Source: an uncultured Bacteroidales bacterium
GTDB lineage: Bacteria; Bacteroidota; Bacteroidia; Bacteroidales; Bacteroidaceae
Reading direction: 5' to 3'
NCBI GenBank assembly: GCA_937876995.1
Contig: CALEFD010000032.1
Location: forward strand, 1 to 34,206
DNA: 34,206 nt
The position numbers and the translations under genes were made by a program. Shown here piece by piece: positions 23,337-32,628 of the stretch. Position 1 is the stretch's first letter, and each line of letters starts with the position of its first letter. The notes under the pieces are model-generated. The model had not been told where the DNA came from. It worked only from the letters and a program-made list of their open reading frames with translations, and searched no databases.

Positions 23337-24956
23337 ATGGTTTACAAAAGAAGATTTAATACACTTGCAGAAGTATTTGAATATTCTACATCAACGTACG
23401 CAACAAATCAAGTTTCATCGTTTGTAGATGGGGAACAGAGTTATACATACGCACAGTTCAGAGACAGGTGTGAACATCTTTCCCGTCTGCTTTCAACTTT
23501 TGGAATAGGTGCATACGATAAGGTGGCAATTCTGTCCGAGAATATGCCGAATTGGGCTGTTGCATTTTTTTCTTTGACAGCATACGGCAGAATAGCTGTG
23601 CCAATGTTGCAGGAATTATCGTCTAACGAGGTTACAAATATCATAAACCATTCAGAATCGAAAGCCATCTTTGTTTCCAGAAAACAACTTGGCAAGTTAG
23701 ATGAAACTGTTGTTGAGAAACTGAATTTGGTTATCGATATAGAGACATTTGAATTTATCAAGGTAAAAGATACATCATATACCTGCGATGGTAGAGTTAC
23801 CATTCCAACACCTTTGGATACTGCGGCTATAATCTATACATCGGGAACAACCGGAAATGCAAAGGGAGTTATGTTGTGTCATAGAAACTTCTGTGCTAAT
23901 ATTCTGGAGGCCTGGAAAGCATATAAAATTAACAAACGTGACATCTTTATGTCTATATTGCCAATAGCTCACACTTACGAAATGAGTATAGGTATGCTCT
24001 ATCCGTTTGCTATGGGTTCCAAGGTCTGTTATTTGCAAAAAATGCCAACTCCAACTGTTTTGGTAACTTCTTTGAAAAAGGTTCGCCCAACTGTTATGCT
24101 TTCTGTGCCTTTGATAATTGAGAAGATGTATAGAAACAGTGTTGTGCCTACTATAGAGAAGAGTAAGTTCCTGCAATATTTACAGAAGAATATTCCATGG
24201 TTGTTGTATCTGTTGGTAGGAACAAAACTTAAAAAGACCTTTGGCGGACGTATAGGCTTCTTTGGTATTGGTGGAGCAAAGTTAGATCCTACGGTAGAAG
24301 CATTCTTAAAGAAAGTTCGTTTCCCATACGCAATAGGATATGGTCTTACAGAAACAGCTCCGCTAATATGTAACGCCAGCCCATTTAAGACGGCTGTAGG
24401 CAGTACGGGTATTGCAGCATACGGTGTGCAGATTAAATTGGATAATGTTAATCCTGAGACAGGTGTTGGTGAATTGGTAGTTAAGGGCGATAATGTTATG
24501 CTGGGCTACTATAAAGACTACAATCGTACTAAAGAGGTGCTGTCTAAGGACGGATGGTTCCACACAGGCGATTTGGCGTCGGTAGATAAAAAGGGCAAAT
24601 ACTATATAAAGGGCCGCATGGGAACGGTTATTATTGGTGCATCGGGAGAAAATATATATCCGGAAGAGATTGAAAATGTTATCAATAATATAGAAGATAT
24701 TACAGAATCTCTGGTTGTTCAGAGATCCGGTAATTTGGTGGCTTTGGTAAGATTCAATGAGAATATAATTGATTGGGATTTGGAAGGTCAGGATAAATTT
24801 ATTGATGATCTGGAAGCAAAGAAGAAGGCTATTTTGGAGATGGTTAATTCAAAAGTAAGCAGATTCTCAAAGATTAATTCGGTAGAGATACAAAAGGAAC
24901 CTTTTATAAAGACTGCAACCCATAAGATTAAAAGATTTTTGTACGAAAAGAAATAA
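23337..24956 (+). CDS. Long-chain acyl-CoA ligase / AMP-binding enzyme
   Basis: A 539-residue adenylate-forming enzyme. The ATP loop is IIYTSGTTGNAKGVML (about 165-180), followed by IGYGLTETAPL (about 336-346), GWFHTGDLASVDKKG (about 411-425) and the hinge/C-terminal GRMGTVIIGASGENIYPEEIE. The catalytic lysine is probably in the C-terminal KTATHKIKRF. The family activates fatty acids with ATP and CoA. The final chain-length preference cannot be read. It lies between a PlsC-like acyltransferase and an NSS transporter, in one tight plus-strand cluster (gaps of 10 and 8 bases). Confidence 0.92.
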   Translation: MVYKRRFNTLAEVFEYSTSTYATNQVSSFVDGEQSYTYAQFRDRCEHLSRLLSTFGIGAYDKVAILSENMPNWAVAFFSLTAYGRIAVPMLQELSSNEVTNIINHSESKAIFVSRKQLGKLDETVVEKLNLVIDIETFEFIKVKDTSYTCDGRVTIPTPLDTAAIIYTSGTTGNAKGVMLCHRNFCANILEAWKAYKINKRDIFMSILPIAHTYEMSIGMLYPFAMGSKVCYLQKMPTPTVLVTSLKKVRPTVMLSVPLIIEKMYRNSVVPTIEKSKFLQYLQKNIPWLLYLLVGTKLKKTFGGRIGFFGIGGAKLDPTVEAFLKKVRFPYAIGYGLTETAPLICNASPFKTAVGSTGIAAYGVQIKLDNVNPETGVGELVVKGDNVMLGYYKDYNRTKEVLSKDGWFHTGDLASVDKKGKYYIKGRMGTVIIGASGENIYPEEIENVINNIEDITESLVVQRSGNLVALVRFNENIIDWDLEGQDKFIDDLEAKKKAILEMVNSKVSRFSKINSVEIQKEPFIKTATHKIKRFLYEKK

Positions 24957-24964
24957 TTTTTCCA

Positions 24965-26326
24965 ATGAGCAATAATACAAATAGAGAGCACTTTAGCAGC
25001 CGTCTTGGCGTGTTGCTTGCAATGGCAGGCGGATCAATAGGTTTAGGTAATATGTGGCGTTTCCCATATTTGGTGGGTAAAAATGGTGGTGCTGCATTTA
25101 TTTTGGTCTATTTGGTGTTTGTGGTGTTTCTCTGTTTGCCTATATTGGTCTCCGAATATGCATTGGGACGCCGTACCCAGAAAAATGCTTTTGGAGCTTT
25201 CAGAGCATTGTCGGAAAATAAAAAATGGAGCCTGATAGGTATTTTTGCTGTTAGTGCAGCTGTATGTGTTCTGTCGTTTTATTGTGTTGTGGGCGGTTGG
25301 TCTGTAAAGTATTTGTTAGAGGCATTATTGTTCAAAATGCCAATACTTGATTCTGAATATTTCGGTAGTTTTATATCATCAAGTTGGTCACCGCTTATCT
25401 ATACATTGATATTCCTTGGTATGACAGGAGGCGTGTTGGTGCTTGGAATACAAAAAGGTATAGAGCGCTTTTCAAAAGTGATGATGTTACTGCTCTTTGT
25501 GTTGATAGTCCTTATTGCAATACGTTCTGTAACTCTTCCGGGTGCAGCGGAAGGAATAAAGTATCTGTTTGTTCCGGATTTAAGTGCATTAGACGGTAAA
25601 GCGGCTCTTGAAGCATTGGGGCAGTCATTTTTCTCATTGAGTATAGGTTGTGGAACAGTACTGACATACGGTTCATACGTTAAGAAAGAAGAGAATATAG
25701 TAAGTACATCTCTTTTAGTGGCATTGTTCGATACTACGTTTGCATTGATTGCCGGATTGGCTATTATTCCGGCAGTGTTTGCTATAGCCTATATGAACGG
25801 AGTAACGCCGGAAATAGGAGCGGGTCCGGGATTGGTGTTTATTACTCTGCCGGCAGTCTTCAATGAAATGCCTATGGGTGGATTTATTGCAATTTTGTTC
25901 TTTATGAGCCTGTTGATTGCTGCCATTACATCGGCGATATCTTTAATGGAGACATTTGTTACCTACGAAATAGAGGAGTGGAAAGTAACAAGAAGCAAGG
26001 CTGTAAATATTGCCTTTGCAATATGTTCTGTGCTGGGTATATTCTGTTCGTTGTCTCAAGGAGTATTATCTAACGTAAAATTGTTTGGACTTAATATATT
26101 TGATTTCTTTGATAAACTTTCTGCTAATGTCCTGATGACAGGCGGTGGATTGCTTCTGGTCTTATTTGTAGGCTGGTCTATGAAGAAAGAAGATTATATA
26201 GACGAACTGAGCAACGGCCATACCAATGGCATTCCGGCATGGTTGCTATCTACAATATACTATTTGGTTAAGTTTGTAGCACCTATTACTATAATAGTAG
26301 TGACTATCGCAAACTTTATCCTTTAG
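24965..26326 (+). CDS. Sodium-dependent transporter, neurotransmitter:sodium symporter (NSS/SNF) family
   Basis: A 453-residue inner-membrane protein with 11-12 hydrophobic helices of the LeuT fold. The first helix carries the signature GGSIGLGNMWRFPYLVGKNG (about 18-37), which forms the sodium and substrate site. Bacterial members import amino acids, e.g. leucine, tryptophan or tyrosine, with sodium; the substrate here is not known. The start is an ATG 8 bases after the acyl-CoA ligase stop. The 3' end overlaps the convergent GT2 gene by 11 bases, leaving no room for a terminator between them. Confidence 0.93.
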   Translation: MSNNTNREHFSSRLGVLLAMAGGSIGLGNMWRFPYLVGKNGGAAFILVYLVFVVFLCLPILVSEYALGRRTQKNAFGAFRALSENKKWSLIGIFAVSAAVCVLSFYCVVGGWSVKYLLEALLFKMPILDSEYFGSFISSSWSPLIYTLIFLGMTGGVLVLGIQKGIERFSKVMMLLLFVLIVLIAIRSVTLPGAAEGIKYLFVPDLSALDGKAALEALGQSFFSLSIGCGTVLTYGSYVKKEENIVSTSLLVALFDTTFALIAGLAIIPAVFAIAYMNGVTPEIGAGPGLVFITLPAVFNEMPMGGFIAILFFMSLLIAAITSAISLMETFVTYEIEEWKVTRSKAVNIAFAICSVLGIFCSLSQGVLSNVKLFGLNIFDFFDKLSANVLMTGGGLLLVLFVGWSMKKEDYIDELSNGHTNGIPAWLLSTIYYLVKFVAPITIIVVTIANFIL

Positions 26327-27302
26327 CAAATAGCTTTCTAAGGGTAAAGTAAATAGCTGCCTCTATTTTGAATAATCCAAATAATCTGAAATAGATATAT
26401 CCGAATTTGCGACCTAATTTTTTAGGTAACAAAGCCGGTTCTATAGTGCTGTAGCAGTTCCTGATGATATATTTTATGGTTCTTTCATCGCTTTTGTTTA
26501 ACTGCTTGTGGTAATCTCTGTAAAGTCCGTATGTGCCAACAAAGTTTTTCCATCGTTCACATTCAAACAGTGCAATGATACTTCCGTTCTGTTTCTCTTT
26601 AATCAATGTGTTTTTCATACTGATGTTGGCTTCCAACAAGTCAAATCGTCTGATAGAAATTTTATGCGTCATTTCTTCCTGATGCTGTCTGTAATAGTAG
26701 ATGCCATTACAACTCTTGATGTTTCCTGAATGCAGATAGTGGATGCGAGTAGTGTTGTCGTCGCTATATAATCTGCAACTATCATCAAATGGATAGTCTC
26801 TGTAAAGTTCAGATCTGCACATATACAATCCGTGGATAGACCAATCTAAAGATAAACGAAAAGCCTCTTCGCCACTCCACTCATCTTTTTCTGAACGCAT
26901 AGGATATGCCTTTTCTGTATTGTCTTCGTTGTTGAAATAGGTCAATGTGAATAGTACCGTATCGGTCTCTTTGTTATTGTCCAACACCTCTACTGCGCGT
27001 TCTATAGCATCTTCTGATAGCCAATCATCGCTATCTAATACGGTTATATAATCGCCTTCGGCTACTGCAAGCCCCTGATTACGTGCTTTTGCCTGTCCTG
27101 AATTACGTTCCATCCGCAAAACCTTGATTCTACTGTCTTGAGCGGCATACTCTTTGATAATAGAATAGGTGTTATCTGTGGAAACATCGTCAATACAGAT
27201 AATTTGCAAATCTTTATGGGTTTGCATTAGAAGAGATTCAATGGCTTTCGCTATATATCTTTCTGAATTGTAGGCTGCCATTAAGACAGATACTTTGCTC
27301 AT
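26316..27302 (-). CDS. Glycosyltransferase family 2
   Basis: A 328-residue GT2 enzyme with an N-terminal GT-A domain: VSVLMAAYNSERYI (4-17), ICIDDVSTDNT (36-45) and the metal/nucleotide-sugar motif VLDSDDW (about 88-94, Asp90 and Asp92). The C-terminal third (from about 210) is basic and lacks clear membrane helices. It would add a sugar to a surface polysaccharide or lipid-linked oligosaccharide; the sugar is unknown. It overlaps the flippase gene by 4 bases (ATGA, 27299-27302), so the two are translationally coupled and likely serve the same glycan. Confidence 0.92.
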   Translation of the reverse strand: MSKVSVLMAAYNSERYIAKAIESLLMQTHKDLQIICIDDVSTDNTYSIIKEYAAQDSRIKVLRMERNSGQAKARNQGLAVAEGDYITVLDSDDWLSEDAIERAVEVLDNNKETDTVLFTLTYFNNEDNTEKAYPMRSEKDEWSGEEAFRLSLDWSIHGLYMCRSELYRDYPFDDSCRLYSDDNTTRIHYLHSGNIKSCNGIYYYRQHQEEMTHKISIRRFDLLEANISMKNTLIKEKQNGSIIALFECERWKNFVGTYGLYRDYHKQLNKSDERTIKYIIRNCYSTIEPALLPKKLGRKFGYIYFRLFGLFKIEAAIYFTLRKLFAKG

Positions 27303-28789
27303 AATCTGAATTTTTTCTTTATTTTTTCAAATATAATATGTAGAAACGTAGTATGTTTCTGAAGATAGTAAACAGATACCAATCCCGATATTACAAAAAG
27401 AATAGAACCTGTTATCCAGTATGCCCAACCTTTTAAAAATATAGTTGCAATAATAGAACATAAAATAAATGGTAACTGTATGAAGAATATCTTGTATGTT
27501 AATGTTGATGATGTAAATCCATACCTTTTCCCGGTTATAATCCACACCATAATCCAATCGAACAGACCTGCAAATGCAAGTGCTATACCTGTATATTTTA
27601 ATCCGCCAAACTTGAATCCTAAAATTACCGAACCAACCAATACTGCATCGTATAGGAATTCCTGAAGTAAAAATGTTTTGGAATCGCCTTTAGCCAATGA
27701 TATGTATGCAGCCGGTTGAGTCATGGCTTTGGTAGCTAAACTTAAAACTGCAAACTGTGCCATTGGGACGGCACCTGCAAATTTTGATGTGGTAAAGACT
27801 ATAATCAGGACAGGAAGGAAGATGATAAATGCTACTATCATAGGTGATAATAGTAGCGATGTAACCTGTATCTGATGATTTGCCAACAGGTTAATCTCTT
27901 CTTTGTTGTTGTTTACAGATGATAGTCTTGGAAAATAATCGGCCTCCATAGCAGAAAAGACAAACATTCCCAAATATGAAACAAGCAGATAGCCGGCGCT
28001 ATAAGTACCCGTTATTTCAGCATTGCCTTTGTTCATAAGGTAGTTGGCAATGATAGATAAGGCACCTGCACCAAAGAAAGAGGCCAACGTAAAATATACA
28101 CCTAGTTTAATGGTGTCAATACCTTCGTTAAGAATCCTCTTTTTGAAACTGATTCTGTAAGGAAATGCTTTGAAAGAAAAGTAGCAAGTTACCACAAGTG
28201 ATGCAAAAGATACTAATACCAATGACGGTACAAGTCCCAAAAGTTTGAATTTCCAGAAAAGGGGTATGGAAATGCAGAATGTAGTAACTACGGTTATAAG
28301 CTGTGCAACAGCAATCTGCTTTAATTTTCGAGTTCCTTTCAAGATGGCGGTTTCGCATCCGTTGATGGCAGAGAAAGCAATAATTGGTGATAATAAGATA
28401 AATGCCAATGTGTAGCCTTTGTCGCCATCGAATGACCATAGACTGAATAGTTTGGAAAAGATTAAGCAGGTTAAAAATCCGAATATTGCAGTAATAAGTC
28501 CCCAACTTCTTAACATACATATAGCATTGTCAGCCTGTTGTTTATCTTCTGCATCGTAATATTCTGATATCTTTTTTACTGCGCTGAATGAGAGCCCTAA
28601 ATCGGTCGTGCTTTTTACCCAGTTCAGAGTTCTGTTGTATGTTTCATTAAGACCAAAACCTGTTGTGCCAAGCAGTGTCGCCACTAATTTTGTGCGAATA
28701 ACAGTAATCAGTGTTACAATTCCTTGTACACCGCCAAAAAGCCCTGTATATTTTATAATCCTGTCGTAGGAATTTTGTCTCTCTTTCAC
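27299..28789 (-). CDS. Wzx-like polysaccharide flippase (MOP superfamily)
   Basis: A 496-residue inner-membrane protein with about 12-14 hydrophobic helices. The start region YDRIIKYTGLFGGVQGIVTLITVIR resembles O-antigen/lipid-linked saccharide flippases of Bacteroidales. It should move an undecaprenyl-linked oligosaccharide across the membrane. The frame has no ATG at a plausible place: it is open to a TTG at 28870. I chose the GTG at 28789 (MKERQNSYDRI), which fits the homologous N-terminus; the extra 27 residues from the TTG are low quality and overlap the divergent promoter at 28854-28885. It is coupled to the downstream GT2 gene by a 4-base overlap. No full capsule cluster is present. 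Confidence 0.85.
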   Translation of the reverse strand: MKERQNSYDRIIKYTGLFGGVQGIVTLITVIRTKLVATLLGTTGFGLNETYNRTLNWVKSTTDLGLSFSAVKKISEYYDAEDKQQADNAICMLRSWGLITAIFGFLTCLIFSKLFSLWSFDGDKGYTLAFILLSPIIAFSAINGCETAILKGTRKLKQIAVAQLITVVTTFCISIPLFWKFKLLGLVPSLVLVSFASLVVTCYFSFKAFPYRISFKKRILNEGIDTIKLGVYFTLASFFGAGALSIIANYLMNKGNAEITGTYSAGYLLVSYLGMFVFSAMEADYFPRLSSVNNNKEEINLLANHQIQVTSLLLSPMIVAFIIFLPVLIIVFTTSKFAGAVPMAQFAVLSLATKAMTQPAAYISLAKGDSKTFLLQEFLYDAVLVGSVILGFKFGGLKYTGIALAFAGLFDWIMVWIITGKRYGFTSSTLTYKIFFIQLPFILCSIIATIFLKGWAYWITGSILFVISGLVSVYYLQKHTTFLHIIFEKIKKKFRL

Positions 28790-28853
28790 AAATGCGAAGA
28801 TAGTGATTTTTTTAACACTACTTTGTTGGGATGAATAGTTTATATGTATAATT

Positions 28854-28885
28854 GTTGCCTTTTTTTTCAATTTTGATTAATTTTG
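28854..28885 (+). promoter_or_regulatory. Predicted promoter of the BASS transporter gene
   Basis: GTTG (28854-28857) is followed after 20 bases by TAATTTTG (28878-28885), an exact -7 box with normal spacing. It is 26 bases upstream of the ATG at 28912 and supports that start. Confidence 0.6.
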
Positions 28886-28911
28886 CACAGATTTTTTTTC
28901 GAGAGAATATT

Positions 28912-29874
28912 ATGTACGAACATCTACTTCAGTTAGATACGTTAAATATGACTTTTAACCGATTCGGTGCTAAACTGATAGCGTTATTTCTCGCTTTTGT
29001 TATGTATGGCGTCGCTCTCGGTATGAAACCTCATTTCTTTAAATCAATCTTTTACAAACCTCGTTCGTTGTTTATAGGATTGTTGTGTCAATGGCTTATA
29101 CTGCCATTAATAACATTTGTCATAGTGGTACTTGCTAAAGGTTTTATCACTCCTATGGTAGCAATGGGTTTGTTGTTGGTTGCCTCTTGTCCGGGTGGTG
29201 CGGTATCTAACTTTATGGCTTCTCACGCTAAAGGTAATCCGGAATTGTCTGTAACAATGACAACTATAACTACTATAGCTGCTCCTATATTCACACCTTT
29301 GAATTTTGCTATATGGGGTGGACTATACGTAAAATATTTTGCTGCATCGGCAAGTTCGGTATTAAGGACTCTTGCTATTCCTACAGAACAACTGTTTATA
29401 ACTGTTATAGGCGTAATAGGAATACCTGTTTTATTGGGCCTGCTTACCACAAAATATGCTCCTAAAGTATCGGAGAGGTTAAAGGCAGTAATGCGTTATC
29501 TGTCTATACTCTGTTTTGTGGCCATAGTGGTAATTCTTATGCTTGATAATATTCAGCTTTTTAAGCATTACATCAAGTATGTTTTTGTGATAGTGTTAAT
29601 TCATAACCTCTTGGCATTGCTTATAGGTTATATCGCATCATCAATAGGCAGAATCTCTGTTAAGGACAGACGAACACTCACTCTTGAAATAGGTATTCAG
29701 AATTCTGCATTGGGACTATTGTTGCTTTTTAATACCAATATCTTCCCGCAAGAATTGGCTAATGGCGGTATGGCATTTGTAACTGCCTGGTGGGGTATAT
29801 GGCATATTATTTCGGGTTTGATATTGTCAACCTGTTTCAGAATTTCAAAAAGTAGAAATCTGAAAAGTAAGTAA
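28912..29874 (+). CDS. Bile acid:sodium symporter (BASS) family transporter
   Basis: A 320-residue inner-membrane protein with 9-10 helices. Typical SBF/BASS segments are visible: VALGMKPHFFKSIFYKPRSL near 35-54, LLLVASCPGGAVSNFMASHA (about 85-105) with the conserved CPGG, and the cross-over helix region LTLEIGIQNSALGLLLL (about 254-270), which holds the sodium sites. Bacterial members import bile acids or, more often, pantoate-like or other organic anions; the substrate is unknown. I chose the ATG at 28912 because a clear promoter lies just upstream; the frame itself is open from 28852. The acyltransferase gene follows after 14 bases. Confidence 0.9.
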   Translation: MYEHLLQLDTLNMTFNRFGAKLIALFLAFVMYGVALGMKPHFFKSIFYKPRSLFIGLLCQWLILPLITFVIVVLAKGFITPMVAMGLLLVASCPGGAVSNFMASHAKGNPELSVTMTTITTIAAPIFTPLNFAIWGGLYVKYFAASASSVLRTLAIPTEQLFITVIGVIGIPVLLGLLTTKYAPKVSERLKAVMRYLSILCFVAIVVILMLDNIQLFKHYIKYVFVIVLIHNLLALLIGYIASSIGRISVKDRRTLTLEIGIQNSALGLLLLFNTNIFPQELANGGMAFVTAWWGIWHIISGLILSTCFRISKSRNLKSK

Positions 29875-29888
29875 ATTAGAAATTAATT

Positions 29889-31208
29889 ATGGGAAAAAAG
29901 ATACAGGATGCCGGAATCAGCTACTATTTTCTTAAAGAATTTTGTGTTGATCCGATATTGAGAAGCTCATATAGTAAGTATCAGATAGAGGGTATGGAAA
30001 ACCTGCCCACCGATGGTAGCGTTATTTGGGCAACCAATCATAGTAATGCATTGATGGATGCATTGGTTTTGTTGGCTTCTACCAGAACTCCAAAAGTATT
30101 TATAGCAAGAGCTGACATCTTTAAGAAGAAATTTATAGTCGAAATTCTGACATTCTTAAAGATTATGCCCATTTACAGAATACGTGATGGATTCGATTCT
30201 GTAAAAAGAAACGATGCTGTCATAGAAAAAGCTGTAGATGTAATGAGTAGCGGAACTCCGCTTATAATATTCCCGGAAGCAACCCACAGAACAAAACATT
30301 CTCTGCTAAAATTAAGCAAGGGGATTTTCCATATAACCATCTCGCTATACGAAAAGAGTAAAAATGGAAAACCTGTCTATATACAACCTATAGGTATAGA
30401 GTATGGTGATTATTTCCGTTTTCGTTCTACTGCATTGGTGCGTTATGGCAGACCTATAAACGTAACCGAATTTTTAGATAAGAACAGTGAACTTACACAA
30501 CCTGTTCAGATGCAGATGCTCAGAGAAGTTCTCACAGAGAGAATGGCGGAACTTATTGCATACGTTCCCGATGACGAAGATTACGATGCAATTTGGGAAT
30601 ATGCAAAGGTGCATACCAATAACAAGAACAGTTTTAATACAACTATAGAGAAGATAGAGAGTAAAGAGGGAAAGAAACTGAAAGGCTTAATGCGCAGGCA
30701 GGCAGTTAACAGATATTTTATAGATTCTATACTCACTTTGAAAAAAGAGAAACCGGAAGAGGCTCAGAAAGTGTTACAACAGACAGAGGCTCTGCGATTG
30801 TGGCGAATACAGAATGGAATATCTGTATATTCTGTTTCAAGCGACAATATCAAGAGAGATGTAACGGTAAAATCGTTGCTAACTCTAATAGGAATGCCTT
30901 ATTATCTTTTCTCTATGGTGGCAAGTCTGTTAATTTGGTTGCCTTCTTTGCTGATTATAAGTAAAATTAAGGACGATGCATTCTATAATTCGGCACGTTT
31001 CTGTGTAAAGCTGGGTACATATCTGCTTACTTTGATAATTTGGGCTATAATCTTCTTTAATCTGTTTACAGCTCCATGGGCAGCAATTGTAGCTTTACTT
31101 GCTGTGGTGCCGGCTCACTCTTACTTTATAGAGTTTAGCGAATATTTGCGCAAATGTGTTTCAGACTGGAGATGGTTGCTAAAACGTAAGAAAGCGCCAA
31201 AAGCATAA
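29889..31208 (+). CDS. Membrane-bound PlsC-family acyltransferase, long form
   Basis: A 439-residue protein. The N-terminal acyltransferase domain (about 30-240) has the catalytic NHSNALMDAL (His51, Asp57), the motif PIYRIRDGFD (about 94-103) and IIFPEATHRTKHSL (about 127-139) in place of the usual FPEG-T/S. The C-terminal part has hydrophobic segments near 305-335 and 365-400 and a basic tail. This long Bacteroidetes type is usually annotated as a glycerol acyltransferase and is presumed to act in phospholipid synthesis; its acceptor is not proven. It is probably co-transcribed with the BASS transporter and ends at a strong terminator. Confidence 0.85.
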   Translation: MGKKIQDAGISYYFLKEFCVDPILRSSYSKYQIEGMENLPTDGSVIWATNHSNALMDALVLLASTRTPKVFIARADIFKKKFIVEILTFLKIMPIYRIRDGFDSVKRNDAVIEKAVDVMSSGTPLIIFPEATHRTKHSLLKLSKGIFHITISLYEKSKNGKPVYIQPIGIEYGDYFRFRSTALVRYGRPINVTEFLDKNSELTQPVQMQMLREVLTERMAELIAYVPDDEDYDAIWEYAKVHTNNKNSFNTTIEKIESKEGKKLKGLMRRQAVNRYFIDSILTLKKEKPEEAQKVLQQTEALRLWRIQNGISVYSVSSDNIKRDVTVKSLLTLIGMPYYLFSMVASLLIWLPSLLIISKIKDDAFYNSARFCVKLGTYLLTLIIWAIIFFNLFTAPWAAIVALLAVVPAHSYFIEFSEYLRKCVSDWRWLLKRKKAPKA

Positions 31209-31236
31209 TTAGGAAGTAGAGATAAACTGATATAAA

Positions 31237-31275
31237 AATAGGTCTTCATTTGAATGTGAAGACCTATTCTTTTCT
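31237..31275. terminator. Terminator between acyltransferase and CE15-like gene
   Basis: A perfect 12-bp stem (AATAGGTCTTCA 31237-31248 with TGAAGACCTATT 31257-31268) and an 8-base loop, followed by TTCTTTTCT. On the minus strand the stem is followed by TTTATATC, so it may also serve the convergent gene ending at 31288. Confidence 0.85.
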
Positions 31276-31287
31276 CGATGAAATTTA

Positions 31288-32505
31288 TTATTCAGCCCAA
31301 GGCATCCATTTTTTGTAGTCAACGTCTTTAAGAGTTTCGTCAACGTGAGTTACTATAGTGTTAGCCTCTTTACCAAGCAAGAACTTATCTACAAAGGCTT
31401 CTACTTCAGGATACTGACTCTTTGGAAGAGCGCAATGTCCGTGACCACCTTGTATAGAATAACCCATTCTGTCTTCAATACCAAACTTCTTCCAAACTTC
31501 GCGAGCTGCAGCACTTGATACGTAGTTTGATTCTTCTGCTAACCATTCGTAGTCAGGATTTCCTAAAACCAAAAGTGCGCGTGGGCAGATAAGAGCTGCC
31601 AATTCGTGATGGTCCATAGGAAGACGAGCTGTGTTTTCGCCTGCATATTCGCGTAAGCTCTCCATAAACCAAGAGAAGTTTGTGTTACCCAGTGTCTCTA
31701 CGTGACCTAATGTTTCTGAAACACGCCAAGCGTCAACACCACCGCCACCCGGTTCCTGGGCGATAGTCAGAGCAATACGTTCGTCAAATGCGCCACAGTA
31801 AAGAGCCATTTTTCCTGCGTATGAGCAACCTGAAACTGCAAGGTGCTTAAGATCTATCTTGCTAACATCTGTACCTACTATTTCCAAACCGTCAATGATA
31901 CGGCTCAATGCCCATGGCCATACACTGTATGAACCATTCTCTACAAGTTCAGGATATAGTTTGTTGAAAGGCTCGTTGCCACGCTTCTGTGTGTGTGACA
32001 TAACCTGACCAAACTGCCATGAAATCTGAGCAATATTACGTTCGTTAAATATCTGTGCAGGGAGACTGCCGGTGCCGCCGCCACCCATACCGATGATTGC
32101 TGGGAACGGACCATCGCCTTCCGGATATTTTATGTTAGCTGTAATGGTAAGTGTGTTGCCGTTTACGGTTACGTCAACAATAAGCTTGTTACCATCCATT
32201 TTTGCCTGAATGTTTTCTCTTGGAGTCATTGGTTTTAGACCAAGTTCATAATGTTCAAGCTCTCTGATGATTTCAGCTCTACGTTTTTCCCACTGTTTGA
32301 ATTTCTTTACCTGTTTAGTGCTGTTTGAAAATTCGAATGGGTTTGGAAGGGTTTTGATTACAGGAGCTTCTTCTAATGTCGGGAAGTAAGGTGCTTCATA
32401 TTCTGCACCGGTAAATTCAACGTCGTAAACTAAAGGAATCTCCTTTTTTGCAAAGTTTGGCATTGCTACGGCAAGTGCCAATGTGAATAAGCCTAATCGT
32501 TTCAT
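31288..32505 (-). CDS. CE15-like glucuronoyl esterase
   Basis: A 405-residue secreted alpha/beta hydrolase (signal peptide about 1-19). The nucleophile is Ser228 in VSGCSYAGK, the acid is Glu251 in QEPGGGG (23 residues on, as in CE15 enzymes), and the base is His355 or His357 in GGHGHC. CE15 enzymes cut ester bonds between lignin and 4-O-methylglucuronic acid of xylan. The usual Arg after the serine (GCSRxGK) is Tyr here, which may change oxyanion stabilisation or substrate. Two further family-like motifs are IGMGGGGTG (about 138-146) and AALICPRALL (303-312). It has its own promoter at 32558-32588. Confidence 0.82.
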   Translation of the reverse strand: MKRLGLFTLALAVAMPNFAKKEIPLVYDVEFTGAEYEAPYFPTLEEAPVIKTLPNPFEFSNSTKQVKKFKQWEKRRAEIIRELEHYELGLKPMTPRENIQAKMDGNKLIVDVTVNGNTLTITANIKYPEGDGPFPAIIGMGGGGTGSLPAQIFNERNIAQISWQFGQVMSHTQKRGNEPFNKLYPELVENGSYSVWPWALSRIIDGLEIVGTDVSKIDLKHLAVSGCSYAGKMALYCGAFDERIALTIAQEPGGGGVDAWRVSETLGHVETLGNTNFSWFMESLREYAGENTARLPMDHHELAALICPRALLVLGNPDYEWLAEESNYVSSAAAREVWKKFGIEDRMGYSIQGGHGHCALPKSQYPEVEAFVDKFLLGKEANTIVTHVDETLKDVDYKKWMPWAE

Positions 32506-32557
32506 TTTATGTAAGTTTTAGTTAGTACTCTCATTATATATCTGTATTAACAATGTG

Positions 32558-32588
32558 CAAAGAAACAAATAATGTTTTTATTGTCAAA
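32558..32588 (-). promoter_or_regulatory. Predicted promoter of the CE15-like gene
   Basis: On the minus strand TTTG (32588-32585) is followed after 19 bases by TTTCTTTG (32565-32558), one mismatch from the -7 consensus. It lies 53 bases upstream of the ATG. Confidence 0.5.
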
Positions 32589-32598
32589 ACATATTTAT

Positions 32599-32625
32599 AA
32601 AAAAAAGACAGCTGTTATGCTGTCT
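32599..32625 (-). terminator. Terminator after tRNA-Glu
   Basis: AGACAGC (32625-32619) pairs with GCTGTCT (32612-32606) around a 6-base loop on the minus strand, followed by a run of seven or more T. It lies directly after the tRNA 3' end. Confidence 0.88.
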
Positions 32626-32628
32626 GTG

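Noticed and set aside
27299..28870. TTG start at 28870 for the flippase
   Set aside because: The added 27 residues are not flippase-like and overlap the divergent BASS promoter; the GTG at 28789 fits the family N-terminus.
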